From W1P20-047 sp051878795 (GTDB taxonomy: Bacteria; Actinomycetota; Coriobacteriia; Coriobacteriales; Eggerthellaceae), in NCBI GenBank assembly GCA_051878795.1, contig JBJEKU010000103.1:1-32730 (forward strand): 32,730 bases of DNA, in the 5' to 3' direction. Under the pieces are notes generated by a model. That model was not told the DNA's origin. It worked only from the letters and a program-made list of their open reading frames with translations, and searched no databases. Made by a program: the position numbers and the translations under genes. Below are positions 8,148 through 16,358 of the stretch, one piece after another; position 1 is the first letter of the stretch; each line of letters opens with the position of its first letter.

Positions 8148-8173
8148 GATAATCGATACCTGGTTACAGGTAT
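8148..8173 (+). promoter_or_regulatory. Candidate cysK promoter -10 and overlapping palindrome ATACCTG-N4-CAGGTAT
   Basis: A GATAAT -10-like box (8148-8153) is followed at once by a perfect 7-bp palindrome (8156-8173), 110 bp before cysK. No good -35 box is present, which would fit an activated or Rrf2-type regulated promoter. The ATACC/GGTAT ends recall operators of Rrf2-family regulators, but that is inference. Confidence 0.4.
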
Positions 8174-8282
8174 TTCGTCAGAGTGGATCCCATATTGGGG
8201 CTTTAAAACCTAGTGAAGTAGTAGGAGAATGGGGCCGTGATCGAAAGCAGCCCCGCAAGGGCCACGAGGAAAGAAGGAAGCA

Positions 8283-9245
8283 ATGCCACAACCTGCCGTT
8301 CTCAACGAAAACGTCGCCCAGTCCGTCATCGAGCTCATCGGCAATACCCCGCTTCTGCAGGTGAATCGATTTGCTGCGAATAACAATCTGAAGGCAAGGG
8401 TTCTTGCAAAACTGGAGTATCGCAATCCTGCCGGTTCCGTTAAGGACCGTATCGGCTACAGCCTGATCGCTCAGGCGGAACGTGACGGCATCCTCAAGCC
8501 CGGCGGTACCATCATCGAGCCTACTTCGGGCAATACCGGCATCGCCCTTGCCGCGTATGGTGCAGCCCTTGGCTACAAGGTGGTTATCGTTCTGCCTGAA
8601 AGCCTCTCCGTCGAGCGCAGGGCGCTTATCCGCCAGTACGGTGCCGAGCTTGTGCTCACCCCTGCAGCCGACGGCATCAAGGGCTCTATCGCCAAGGCGG
8701 AAGAGATCCACGCCGCCACCCCCAATTCCTTCATCCCGCAGCAGTTCGAGAATCCCGCCAATCCGGCTATCCATGCCGCCACTACCGCCGAAGAGATCTG
8801 GCGTGACACCGCAGGTGCGGTCGACATCGTGATCGGCGGCGTTGGTACTGGAGGAACCATTTCCGGCATCGGCCAGGCGCTGAAGCCCCGCAAGGAGGGC
8901 CTGCAGATTATCGCCGTGCAGCCCGAAGAGTCTCCGATTCTGGATGGCGGCAAGCCCGGCTCCCACGGCATTCAGGGAATCATCCCGGGCTTCGTGGCGA
9001 AGAACTACGATGCCGATGTCGTCGACGAGGTCATCTCCGTTTCCACCGCCCAGTCGATCGCAACTTCCCAGGAGCTTGCGCGGACCGAAGGCGTGAACAC
9101 CGGTATCTCTTCCGGTGCCGCCCTTGCTGCTGCGGCGATTGTGGCTGCACGTCCCGAAAACGAAGGTAAGAACATCGTTGTGATCCTGCCTGACACCGGC
9201 GAGCGCTATCTGTCCACTGCCCTGTTCCCCAAGGTAGACGAGTAA
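8283..9245 (+). CDS. cysK: Cysteine synthase (O-acetylserine sulfhydrylase)
   Basis: A 320-residue PLP enzyme that makes cysteine from O-acetylserine and sulfide. The cofactor lysine is K54 in NPAGSVKDR. The substrate loop TSGNTG is at residues 81-86, the phosphate-binding loop is GGVGTGGTISG, and SSGAA lies near the end. This is the CysK type with no CBS regulatory domain, and the length is normal. ATG 8283 has AGAAGGAA upstream. It is monocistronic: a strong terminator follows at 9294. A cysE partner is not in the window. Confidence 0.95.
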   Translation: MPQPAVLNENVAQSVIELIGNTPLLQVNRFAANNNLKARVLAKLEYRNPAGSVKDRIGYSLIAQAERDGILKPGGTIIEPTSGNTGIALAAYGAALGYKVVIVLPESLSVERRALIRQYGAELVLTPAADGIKGSIAKAEEIHAATPNSFIPQQFENPANPAIHAATTAEEIWRDTAGAVDIVIGGVGTGGTISGIGQALKPRKEGLQIIAVQPEESPILDGGKPGSHGIQGIIPGFVAKNYDADVVDEVISVSTAQSIATSQELARTEGVNTGISSGAALAAAAIVAARPENEGKNIVVILPDTGERYLSTALFPKVDE

Positions 9246-9293
9246 GGAACCTGCGCGCGACCTGTCTGGGAATACACGAAAACCTGATATCAG

Positions 9294-9337
9294 CAGCCGC
9301 CTTCCTTGCGGACCTCTGCAAGGGGCGGCTGTCTTTT
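9294..9337 (+). terminator. Strong Rho-independent terminator of cysK
   Basis: CAGCCGCC (9294-9301) pairs with GGCGGCTG (9324-9331); an inner stem CCTTGC/GCAAGG (9304-9309, 9318-9323) continues it past a 2-nt bulge, and TCTTTT follows. Confidence 0.85.
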
Positions 9338-9637
9338 GCAACCGATCCGACGGTGCCCTTCCCGATGGGGGCGGCGTCGTTGCTGTTGTCTCCCGCTCCA
9401 GGCAAGATTGAGGCAAGATCGGATGCGTCTGCACTATCAGGTGCCGTTGTTGGCCTTGCGACCTTTTCAAGTGTATGCTGGCAGAGGTAGGTCCGGCTTT
9501 TCGAGGGGGCTGCTTCGCTGACGGCAGGGCCTTCGATTGCTTGCTGGGATGTGGACTGCTCGATGGATGGGCTTTGTGCCGATCCGTGGGAATGATGAAG
9601 TAGCGGATTATTGCCGGAAAGACTGGAAAGGCACAGC
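9338..9637 (+). other. Intergenic region upstream of the DUF815 ATPase; nothing recognised
   Basis: About 300 bp with no supported gene. Short open frames here lack ribosome binding sites and recognisable sequence. It presumably holds the promoter of the ATPase gene, which I could not place. Confidence 0.4.
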
Positions 9638-10996
9638 ATGCACAGGCTTCTTGATAGGCTGGTCGTGTACAGCGACCTTGACGAACAGGGTATCCTGCGA
9701 AATCTGGCGGACGTTTCGCGTCGGCTCGAAGAGGGGTCCGTCGATCCTACAGCTCTGCTCCCTGTGGTGAATGTGCAGGTGAAGCACCTGCTGGACATGG
9801 CAACGCGCTATGCCTTCGACGGGAATCTGTGGCAGAGCTACCTGACTTTCGTGCTGCTGACCAACGAGAACTCCTTCTCGCTCACCGCTGAACGCCGTAG
9901 CATCCAGCAGGGTAGTATTACCGGTATCGTCTTGTCCGACTTCCAGGTATTCCGAGAGCTGTTCGCCTTCGACTTCACCGAAATGGAAGAGCGGCTGGGG
10001 ACCGATCTTCTGAGCTTGACGTGCAATTACCAAGCCGTCGCCAAGGACAGGAAGAGTTATTTCCGCTGCGTGTCGGAAATCGTGCGCTCGGTGCGCGACC
10101 GGCTTGCTGTTGCGGCGGATTCGCGCGAGTTCTACCAGGTCATGTGCGATGCCTATGAGATCCATGGCGTGGGTGCCTTCGGTTTGAATAGGGCCTTCCG
10201 CATCCGCAAGGACAACGGATGCGTCCCTCGTGGGGAAGAGGAGCGCGGGTCGCTGGTTCCCATGGAACGCGGCGGATTCGAGTTCGTGGCTATCAACAAC
10301 CTGGATGACGTCCGCTTATCCGATTTGGTGGGCTTCGAGGTGCAGAAAGAGCAGCTGCTGGCGAATACCAGGGCCTTTCTGGAGGGAAAACCCGCCAATA
10401 ACGTGCTTCTGTACGGAGATGCGGGCACGGGAAAGTCGACCAGCGTGAAGGCGCTGCTCAACGAATTCTATGTGTCCGGCTTGCGCATCATCGAGCTGCA
10501 TAAGCATCAGTTCGAAGACCTTTCCAACGTAGTGAGCCTGGTCAAGGGCAGGAATTACCGCTTCATCATCTTCATCGACGATCTGTCTTTCGAAGAGAAC
10601 GAGGTGGAGTACAAATACCTGAAGGCGGTTATCGAAGGCGGTTTGGAATCGCGCCCCGAAAACGTGCTCATCTACGCCACTTCCAATCGCCGGCATCTCA
10701 TCCGCGAGAAATGGGGAGACCGGGACGACATGGAGCATGATGGCGACATCCATCGCAGCGACACGGTTCAGGAAAAGATGTCCTTAGCCGCGCGGTTCGG
10801 GGTGGCCATCAACTTCAGGAAGCCTTCGGCGGCCCTGTACAGGGAAATCGTGCTGGAGCTGGCGAAAAGGCAGCTGGCATACGTGCCCGATGAAGAGGAG
10901 TTGCTGCGCCAAGCGGATGCCTGGGCCATCCGCCATGGGGGAGTGTCCGGGCGCGTTGCCCAGCAGTTCATCGATTCTCTCGCGGGTTCGTGCTGA
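9638..10996 (+). CDS. DUF815-family AAA+ ATPase
   Basis: A 452-residue ATPase of the DUF815 (AAA, PF05673-type) family. Walker A GDAGTGKST is at residues 260-268 and Walker B FIIFIDD at 309-315. The sensor-1 region IYATSNRRHLI and a C-terminal AAA lid (LYREIVLELAKRQL) follow. The N-terminal half (1-220) is helical with no motif I know. ATG 9638 is preceded by GGAAAGG at good spacing; a TTG 27 nt upstream is less likely. Function of the family is not established. It stands upstream of tcdA and larE in the same direction. Confidence 0.85.
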   Translation: MHRLLDRLVVYSDLDEQGILRNLADVSRRLEEGSVDPTALLPVVNVQVKHLLDMATRYAFDGNLWQSYLTFVLLTNENSFSLTAERRSIQQGSITGIVLSDFQVFRELFAFDFTEMEERLGTDLLSLTCNYQAVAKDRKSYFRCVSEIVRSVRDRLAVAADSREFYQVMCDAYEIHGVGAFGLNRAFRIRKDNGCVPRGEEERGSLVPMERGGFEFVAINNLDDVRLSDLVGFEVQKEQLLANTRAFLEGKPANNVLLYGDAGTGKSTSVKALLNEFYVSGLRIIELHKHQFEDLSNVVSLVKGRNYRFIIFIDDLSFEENEVEYKYLKAVIEGGLESRPENVLIYATSNRRHLIREKWGDRDDMEHDGDIHRSDTVQEKMSLAARFGVAINFRKPSAALYREIVLELAKRQLAYVPDEEELLRQADAWAIRHGGVSGRVAQQFIDSLAGSC

Positions 10997-11185
10997 GCGG
11001 TGTCTTGCCGATTATGCTGATGAACCGTTTGGCAGGGGGCCCGGTAACGATTGGACTATATCGCGCATCGGCAAAATGCCGTGGGCTCATGACCGCGAAA
11101 AGCTATGGTTTATTGCCGATAACGGCAAAAAGTTTCGTTTGAGATACGACTGTCTTGATAGGACCGCAGAAGAAAGGGAGCTTCC

Positions 11186-11914
11186 GTGCTCGATCAATTC
11201 TCTCGAACCCAGTTGCTGCTGGGATGCGATGCCATGTCCAAGCTGGCCGAAAGCCGCGTTGCGGTGTTCGGCGTCGGTGGTGTGGGCGGCTATGTGTGCG
11301 AGGCGCTGGCCCGCAGCGGCGTGGGCGCCTTCGACCTGATCGACAACGATGAGGTGAGCCTGACTAACTTGAACCGCCAGATCATCGCCACCACCCAAAC
11401 GGTGGGAAGGAAGAAGGTCGAGGTCATGCGCGAGCGTATCCTGCAGATCAATCCCAAGGCAGACGTGCGCATCCATGCCAGCTTCTTCCTGCCTGAGAAC
11501 GCCCACGAATTCCCCTTCGGCGAATACGATTACGTGGTTGATGCGGTGGATACGGTGGCAGCCAAGCTGGAGTTGGCGGAGGTGTGCCAGGAGCGCGGGA
11601 TACCGCTGGTGAGTTCTATGGGTGCCGGCAACAAATTGGATCCCTGCGCCTTCAAAGTGGCGGATATCTACGATACCCAGGTGTGTCCCTTGGCAAAGGT
11701 GATGCGCCGTGAACTGCGCAAACGCGGTGTCGGCAAGCTGAAGGTGGTGTATTCGGAAGAGGTTCCCATCACTCCCGGCGAAGGTCAGCCTGTCGCGGAA
11801 GAGCCGCCTTCCGGCCGCAGGAGCATTCCCGGCAGCGTTGCCTTCGTGCCATCGGTTGCGGGCTTGATCATCGCAGGCGAGGTCGTGAAGGACCTGGCAG
11901 GGATAAGAAGGTAG
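11186..11914 (+). CDS. tcdA: tRNA threonylcarbamoyladenosine dehydratase (TcdA/CsdL, E1-like)
   Basis: A 242-residue ThiF/E1-like enzyme that uses ATP to cyclise t6A at tRNA position 37 into ct6A. The Rossmann motif GVGGVGG is at residues 29-35, followed by the E1-like DLIDNDEVSLTNLNRQ block with the arginine and glutamine of the ATP site, and DYVVDAVDTVAAKLEL. Late cysteine DTQVCPLAKVMRRELRKRGV is typical of TcdA rather than ThiF/MoeB. Start GTG 11186 has AAAGGGAGC upstream. larE follows after 46 bp and may share the transcript. No csdA or csdE is next to it. Confidence 0.92.
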   Translation: MLDQFSRTQLLLGCDAMSKLAESRVAVFGVGGVGGYVCEALARSGVGAFDLIDNDEVSLTNLNRQIIATTQTVGRKKVEVMRERILQINPKADVRIHASFFLPENAHEFPFGEYDYVVDAVDTVAAKLELAEVCQERGIPLVSSMGAGNKLDPCAFKVADIYDTQVCPLAKVMRRELRKRGVGKLKVVYSEEVPITPGEGQPVAEEPPSGRRSIPGSVAFVPSVAGLIIAGEVVKDLAGIRR

Positions 11915-11960
11915 GGGAGCGGCAGATGCTTCCTGGCGCGGATGAGGAGGGCAGTCGCAT

Positions 11961-12776
11961 ATGGATGAGGCGCTACTGGAAAAATACGAGGTGCTGAAGG
12001 AAAGCCTTGCCGAGCTCGGTAGCTGTGCGGTTGCCTTTTCGGGGGGTGTCGATTCCACCCTTCTGCTGCACGCGGCGCATGAGGTGCTGGGAGAATCCGT
12101 GCTTGCAGTGACGGTTTCCTCCCGACTGTTCCCGCAACGGGAGCTTGATGAGGCGAAGGCGTTCTGCGAGGCAGAAGGCATCCGGCAGCTTGTCGTTGCT
12201 TTTGACGAGCTGGAAATCGGGGGCTTTGCCCAAAATCCGCCGAACCGCTGCTACCTGTGCAAGCGGGAGCTGTTCGGGAAGATCGGCCAGGTGGCTCGGG
12301 CGGAGGGGATGGCGGCGGTTGCCGAAGGCTCCAACTTGGACGATGAGGGCGACTACCGTCCCGGTATGAAGGCTATCGCCGAACTGGGCGTGTTAAGCCC
12401 CTTGCGCCACGCGGGTTTGACCAAGGACGAAATCCGTTCCCTTTCCCGCTATCTCCAGCTTCCCACCTGGGATAAGCAATCCTTCGCCTGCTTGGCAAGC
12501 CGTTTCCCGTATGGCGATCCGATCAGCGAAGAGAAGCTGCGCATGGTGGACGAAGCCGAGCAGCTGCTGCTGGACGTGGGCTTTCGGCAGGTTCGCGTGC
12601 GCATTCACGGCGACCTTGCCCGCATCGAGCTGCTGCCCGAGGATTTCCCTCGGTTCATGGATGAGCGCATGCGGGCGGAAGTGCACGCCGCCTTCAAGGA
12701 ATTCGGCTTCTCCTACGTGACCCTGGATGTGCGGGGGTATCGCACGGGAAGCATGAACGAGGCCCTTGCGCAGTAG
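11961..12776 (+). CDS. larE: LarE, ATP-dependent sacrificial sulfur transferase for the nickel-pincer cofactor
   Basis: A 271-residue PP-loop protein. The ATP loop FSGGVDST is at residues 26-33, the conserved pair NRCYLCKRELF supplies C97 and C100, and C177 in SFACLASRFPYG aligns with the L. plantarum LarE cysteine that gives up its sulfur. LarE adenylates and thiolates the pyridinium dithio-precursor made by LarB, after which LarC inserts nickel. larB, larC and a larA-type enzyme are not in the window, so partners must lie elsewhere or this paralogue serves another racemase. ATG 11961 has GAGGAGGG upstream. It is likely co-transcribed with tcdA. Confidence 0.92.
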   Translation: MDEALLEKYEVLKESLAELGSCAVAFSGGVDSTLLLHAAHEVLGESVLAVTVSSRLFPQRELDEAKAFCEAEGIRQLVVAFDELEIGGFAQNPPNRCYLCKRELFGKIGQVARAEGMAAVAEGSNLDDEGDYRPGMKAIAELGVLSPLRHAGLTKDEIRSLSRYLQLPTWDKQSFACLASRFPYGDPISEEKLRMVDEAEQLLLDVGFRQVRVRIHGDLARIELLPEDFPRFMDERMRAEVHAAFKEFGFSYVTLDVRGYRTGSMNEALAQ

Positions 12777-12866
12777 GGACCGTTGCATTAGCCGCTTGTA
12801 TCGTTCTGGCTTCTCAGGTGTCTTTGCCTTGTTTGCGTTCTGAATCTCCTACGGATGGGTCGGGGC

Positions 12867-13388
12867 TTATGCTCCCGCGGCTTCCATAAGAAGCCTAGCT
12901 GTATCCCTGCTCACTTTGGTGACGTCTCCTGCATTCAGGTAGGCATAGACATTCCCGCGGTTGAGATTCAGCTGCTTGCATAAGCCGTAAACTGTGAGAT
13001 GCGATTTTTTCAGGGCCTTGAGGGTTTTCTCTCTCATGAGTGCTATCACCCTCCTGTCTGCCTTGATCGCCTCTTTTTTTGCTCGATAGGCAAGCCAGAT
13101 CTTCTCGTAGCGGACGGGCGCTTTTCTGCTGCTAAGGTATCCTTCCAGGTCTGCTTCATCTTTCAGGATGTCGGCCATCTGCCGGTAGTCGGATTCAAGG
13201 CTAGTTCTAGATGCCAAGTTTGCAAGGTAATCTGCCTTACCCTGTGCGGCAGCGAAACACATGAGCGCCTCGGCAGCTGCGGGTGCTTCGTTCAAGACGG
13301 CAGTCAGCAGTTTTTTTAGACTGTCAGTTTGAAGATCTGTTAGTTCGCGGCAGTAGGATCGCAAAAAACCTTTGAATGTCAGATTCAC
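12867..13388 (-). CDS. HTH protein, putative antitoxin of a DUF6036-type nucleotidyltransferase pair
   Basis: A 173-residue protein. The C-terminal region LTVYGLCKQLNLNRGNVYAYLNAGD looks like a helix-turn-helix, and the rest is helical with no name I can give. The start is GTG 13388, whose GTGA overlaps the TGA stop of the upstream nucleotidyltransferase gene, indicating tight translational coupling. A GTG at 13397 is an alternative. Paired with a minimal nucleotidyltransferase behind a long palindrome, it is probably the DNA-binding, neutralising partner. The antitoxin role is inferred from gene order, coupling and the operator. Confidence 0.65.
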   Translation of the reverse strand: MNLTFKGFLRSYCRELTDLQTDSLKKLLTAVLNEAPAAAEALMCFAAAQGKADYLANLASRTSLESDYRQMADILKDEADLEGYLSSRKAPVRYEKIWLAYRAKKEAIKADRRVIALMREKTLKALKKSHLTVYGLCKQLNLNRGNVYAYLNAGDVTKVSRDTARLLMEAAGA

Positions 13389-13915
13389 CTTACACACCTT
13401 TCCTTCATTCTTTCGAAGGCCGACTTCATTTCCTCATAGCGCCTGTTCGAAAGTGCAGAAGCGGCTGCCTCATCCTTATCGTAGACCAATCGTTCCAGCA
13501 GGTTCCAATCGATCGAATCTGCGTCAACGGCACCGTCGATGTCTTGGATATCGTTGGGACGTTCGGCATAAAGTTTCATAACGACCATATCCTCAACGCT
13601 CGGCGTAACGAACTCGATTGCTCTGGACCCGATATCTAGAACGGTTAGACGATCTTCGAAGTTGTAGGGTATCTGGTCTGCATAGGCCGCTACTGATCTG
13701 TTGACCTGCGGGTACATACGGAGTATGCCTCTAATCGCCTCGTTGGCTGCATAAATATCAATATCATGGGTCACCTTTCTCGGAGTGAGATCCCTGAGCA
13801 TGAATGCCGCACCGCCAACGATAACTACGAGGGGTTTAGGATCTCTCTGTCCGATTGTGAGCCACGTTTCTTCATCGATGCTCAGAAGAGTTTGAACCAA
13901 GTCTTTCTTGTTCAT
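13385..13915 (-). CDS. DUF6036-like nucleotidyltransferase, putative toxin
   Basis: A 176-residue minimal nucleotidyltransferase. The motif VIVGGAAFML (GG loop) is followed by THDIDIYAA, carrying the two metal-binding aspartates of the Pol-beta superfamily. VEDMVVMKLYAERPNDIQDI is the later block typical of AbiEii/DUF6036-like proteins. Such enzymes can act as toxins that modify tRNA or protein, with a coupled antitoxin gene. The ATG at 13915 has GGAG 6 nt upstream and follows a perfect 14-bp palindrome at 13926-13964. The fold is well supported; toxicity is inferred. Confidence 0.75.
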   Translation of the reverse strand: MNKKDLVQTLLSIDEETWLTIGQRDPKPLVVIVGGAAFMLRDLTPRKVTHDIDIYAANEAIRGILRMYPQVNRSVAAYADQIPYNFEDRLTVLDIGSRAIEFVTPSVEDMVVMKLYAERPNDIQDIDGAVDADSIDWNLLERLVYDKDEAAASALSNRRYEEMKSAFERMKERCVR

Positions 13916-13925
13916 GGCAAGCTCC

Positions 13926-13964
13926 GATATATACTATTAATCAACAAGAATAATAGTATATATC
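13926..13964. promoter_or_regulatory. Perfect 14-bp palindrome, operator/promoter of the nucleotidyltransferase pair
   Basis: GATATATACTATTA (13926-13939), an 11-nt spacer, then TAATAGTATATATC (13951-13964), ending 10 bp before the start codon. The AT-rich arms contain -10-like sequence (TAGTAT), so a bound protein would block the promoter. The HTH partner is the natural candidate. Confidence 0.75.
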
Positions 13965-14023
13965 ATTGCGTTTGCTTGGGGGCTTGAAATCCCATCTGTT
14001 GGGAAAAGCGCAAAGAGCGGAAC

Positions 14024-14090
14024 GGATGGTGAGGGTTGTTCAGGCTTGGGCTTTTCGTTCGAAATCACTCATTTCGAACGCTCTCCATCC
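14024..14090. repeat. Nested inverted repeats between the TA-like pair and the heptad-repeat gene
   Basis: An inner perfect 10-bp repeat CGTTCGAAAT-N5-ATTTCGAACG (14056-14080) sits inside an outer one, GGATGGTGAG (14024-14033) with CTCTCCATCC (14081-14090), with one mismatch. There is no T-run on the minus side, so it may be a bidirectional stop-like structure or operator. It lies after the stop of the heptad-repeat gene. Confidence 0.45.
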
Positions 14091-14168
14091 TTAACACGAC
14101 ATTCGTTCTGTTTTCTCCGCTTCAGCTCTACTTTCGAATCAGGCTTCCTCATCTATCTAGATTATTCG

Positions 14169-16337
14169 CTAATCTTCCTTCTTGGTGCTGGTGAACAGCG
14201 CTTTGACCTTGTCGAAGAATCCTTCCTCTTCGGCCTGGGGCTCTTCTTCCTCTTGGGCTTCAGCCTCCTGGGTTTCGCCTGATTCCCCTTCGTCGGGGAT
14301 GGTAATGCCGTCGAGCATGTAGATGAACTGCACCGAGCCTACGTTGGTGTTGGAGGGAACCACGAAGGAATGCTCTTCGAAGTCGGATCCGAGCTTCTCA
14401 TCGATTGCTTTCTGTAGTTCGTCAAGGACCTGCTGGTCCATGCCGCGCACGGATTCTGCCAGCTGCGCGGCGCCGTTGGCAAGGGCTACTGTTCCGGCTT
14501 CCAGGCTGTTCGCGCCCGAGGTTGCGGACGCGGCCCCATCGGCTAGATCGCCCGCGCCACTGGAAAGCTCTTTCGTGCCCGCCGAGAGCGATGCGGCTCC
14601 GTTGGAAAGGGTGCCGAGCCCCGAAGAGAGGCTGCCTGCGCCTTCGGCAAGCGTGCCGGCTCCTGCGGCTGCATCATTGGCGCCCTTGACCGCCGCGGGC
14701 ATTTGGGCAGCAAGCTGATCGACGCCGTCGGTATAGGATTGCAGGCTCACACCGAAGCCGCTTGCAGAGTCGTTGGCACCGGCGTTGAGCTGGCTTGCGC
14801 CAGCCTGTACGCTCGAGATACCGTACGAGATGTCGCTGTATCCTCCCTGGACTTCGGAAAGGGCGTTATATGCACCTGCGGAGGCTGCCGCTTGCGCCAT
14901 GGCCTGCGCGGATGCGTCGATGGAAGAGACGGCGCCGTTCATTGCGGAAACGGAATCGTTCATCGCCTGAACCGCCCCGTTCATGGCTGCGATATCCTCG
15001 CTTTCGACTGCTGCCGAATATTGCGCAACCGCAGCCTCGTACTGGGCTGCAGCCGCTTGGTAGCTGCCCAGCGCGCCTGCATAGTTTCCCTGCTCCGCAT
15101 CGAAGCTTGCGGCACCTGCCGCTGCATTTGCCTGGCTGGAGGCGATTGCGCCCTGGAAGGCCGCATCCCCTTGGGCCAGTTGATCCGCTCCGGCAGAAAG
15201 GTCGGATATTCCGCCCGAGATTGCTCCCCAGCCTTCGTTCAAAGGTGCGCTATAGCTGCTGATCTGGGTTGCGGCATCCGCGGCGCCATCAAGGCCTTCG
15301 GCAAGCTCGTCCATTTTCTGCGAGAGCTCATCGGCCCCTGCTGCAACGCCGTTCGATCCATCGGCGGCATTCTGCGCACCGTCGGCGAGGCCCTCCGCTC
15401 CGTCGGCAGCGCTTTCCGCACCCGAGGCCAGCGAATCTGCGCCATCCGAGAGCTGTTCCGCGCCATCAGCAAGCTCTCCCGCGCCATCGCGCACTTGACC
15501 TGCGCCATCAGCAAGTTGTCCCGTGGCATCTTCCAGCTGGCCGGTCTTTTCGGAGAGTTCCGAAGTGTCTTCACCTGCCAAATCGATGGCAAGCGAAAGC
15601 GGCAATGCCGTTACCTGCCAACCGCTGCTCTCGAAATCGGACGCCTTGCCCTCGATAGTGTAGGTCTTGCTTTCTCCTGGCAAAACCATGCAGGTGACGA
15701 TCGAGTTGTTGCCTGCGGATGCCGTCATGGCATCGCCAGCCGACTCCAGGCTGAACTTGCCCGAATCATAGGTTCCCTGAGCTTGCACCAGATAGCTGTT
15801 CGCGAAGTCGGACACGCCGATTTCTGTGGCGTCGGTGCGTGATTCGATGCTCACTTCCATGCGCAAGTCGCCCGACTTACCCGCAAGATCATCTGGCTGA
15901 ACCTGTTTTCCGTCGAGATAGTACTCGATGGAGATGCTCCAGGGCAGGGCGACGCCGGTTGTGAGTGTTCCCTGGTAGTAAAACGGTTCGTCATCGGTGA
16001 GGTCGAAGGCGACTATGCCTTTCTGCTGTTCGAGGGATTCGGTGGTGGTGAGGTTCTTCACGCTCTCATAATCGGCGGCGTCTTTCACCTGGCCGGAACC
16101 TGCCTCGAACATGTTCACGGCGTATACGCCTTCTACCGTCCCGGTTGCGCTGGCCCTTACGTAGATCGTCTCATCCTTGGATGTTGAGCTTTGCTGGTCG
16201 GAGCCCGATTCCTTGTTGCCGGATTCGGCGGTTTCTTGCGTCTCGGTATCGGCGAAGGCTTCGAACGGCACGGTTCCTACCGCCAGGATGCCCGCCAGGC
16301 TTCCCGCTGCCAGTGCACGATGAAATTGATTTTCCAT
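14169..16337 (-). CDS. Secreted LxxG heptad-repeat protein (YhgE/Pip-like partner of MMPL)
   Basis: A 722-residue exported protein. A signal peptide ends near AFA-D (residues 29-30). Residues 30-260 form a non-repeat domain. Two long tracts of the LxxGA heptad follow (about 270-345 and 560-640), for example LADGAGQVRDGAGELADGA, with an alanine/glutamine-rich helical stretch between them. The C-terminus is acidic and then basic, with no membrane anchor. Such proteins occur beside MMPL or YhgE-type envelope proteins and probably form an extracytoplasmic coiled-coil assembly. ATG 16337 has AAAGGAT upstream. It lies 21 bp after the MMPL gene in one operon. Confidence 0.8.
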   Translation of the reverse strand: MENQFHRALAAGSLAGILAVGTVPFEAFADTETQETAESGNKESGSDQQSSTSKDETIYVRASATGTVEGVYAVNMFEAGSGQVKDAADYESVKNLTTTESLEQQKGIVAFDLTDDEPFYYQGTLTTGVALPWSISIEYYLDGKQVQPDDLAGKSGDLRMEVSIESRTDATEIGVSDFANSYLVQAQGTYDSGKFSLESAGDAMTASAGNNSIVTCMVLPGESKTYTIEGKASDFESSGWQVTALPLSLAIDLAGEDTSELSEKTGQLEDATGQLADGAGQVRDGAGELADGAEQLSDGADSLASGAESAADGAEGLADGAQNAADGSNGVAAGADELSQKMDELAEGLDGAADAATQISSYSAPLNEGWGAISGGISDLSAGADQLAQGDAAFQGAIASSQANAAAGAASFDAEQGNYAGALGSYQAAAAQYEAAVAQYSAAVESEDIAAMNGAVQAMNDSVSAMNGAVSSIDASAQAMAQAAASAGAYNALSEVQGGYSDISYGISSVQAGASQLNAGANDSASGFGVSLQSYTDGVDQLAAQMPAAVKGANDAAAGAGTLAEGAGSLSSGLGTLSNGAASLSAGTKELSSGAGDLADGAASATSGANSLEAGTVALANGAAQLAESVRGMDQQVLDELQKAIDEKLGSDFEEHSFVVPSNTNVGSVQFIYMLDGITIPDEGESGETQEAEAQEEEEPQAEEEGFFDKVKALFTSTKKED

Positions 16338-16358
16338 AACAGTGATCCTTTCGATTCG

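Noticed and set aside
14400..15540. Regular DNA repetition that could suggest a repeat array or CRISPR
   Set aside because: It follows the protein heptad (21-bp steps with varied codons); there are no identical repeats or unique spacers.
14703..15842. Long plus-strand open frame opposite the heptad-repeat gene
   Set aside because: It is a by-product of the repeated codons of the minus-strand gene; it has no start signal or recognisable protein sequence.
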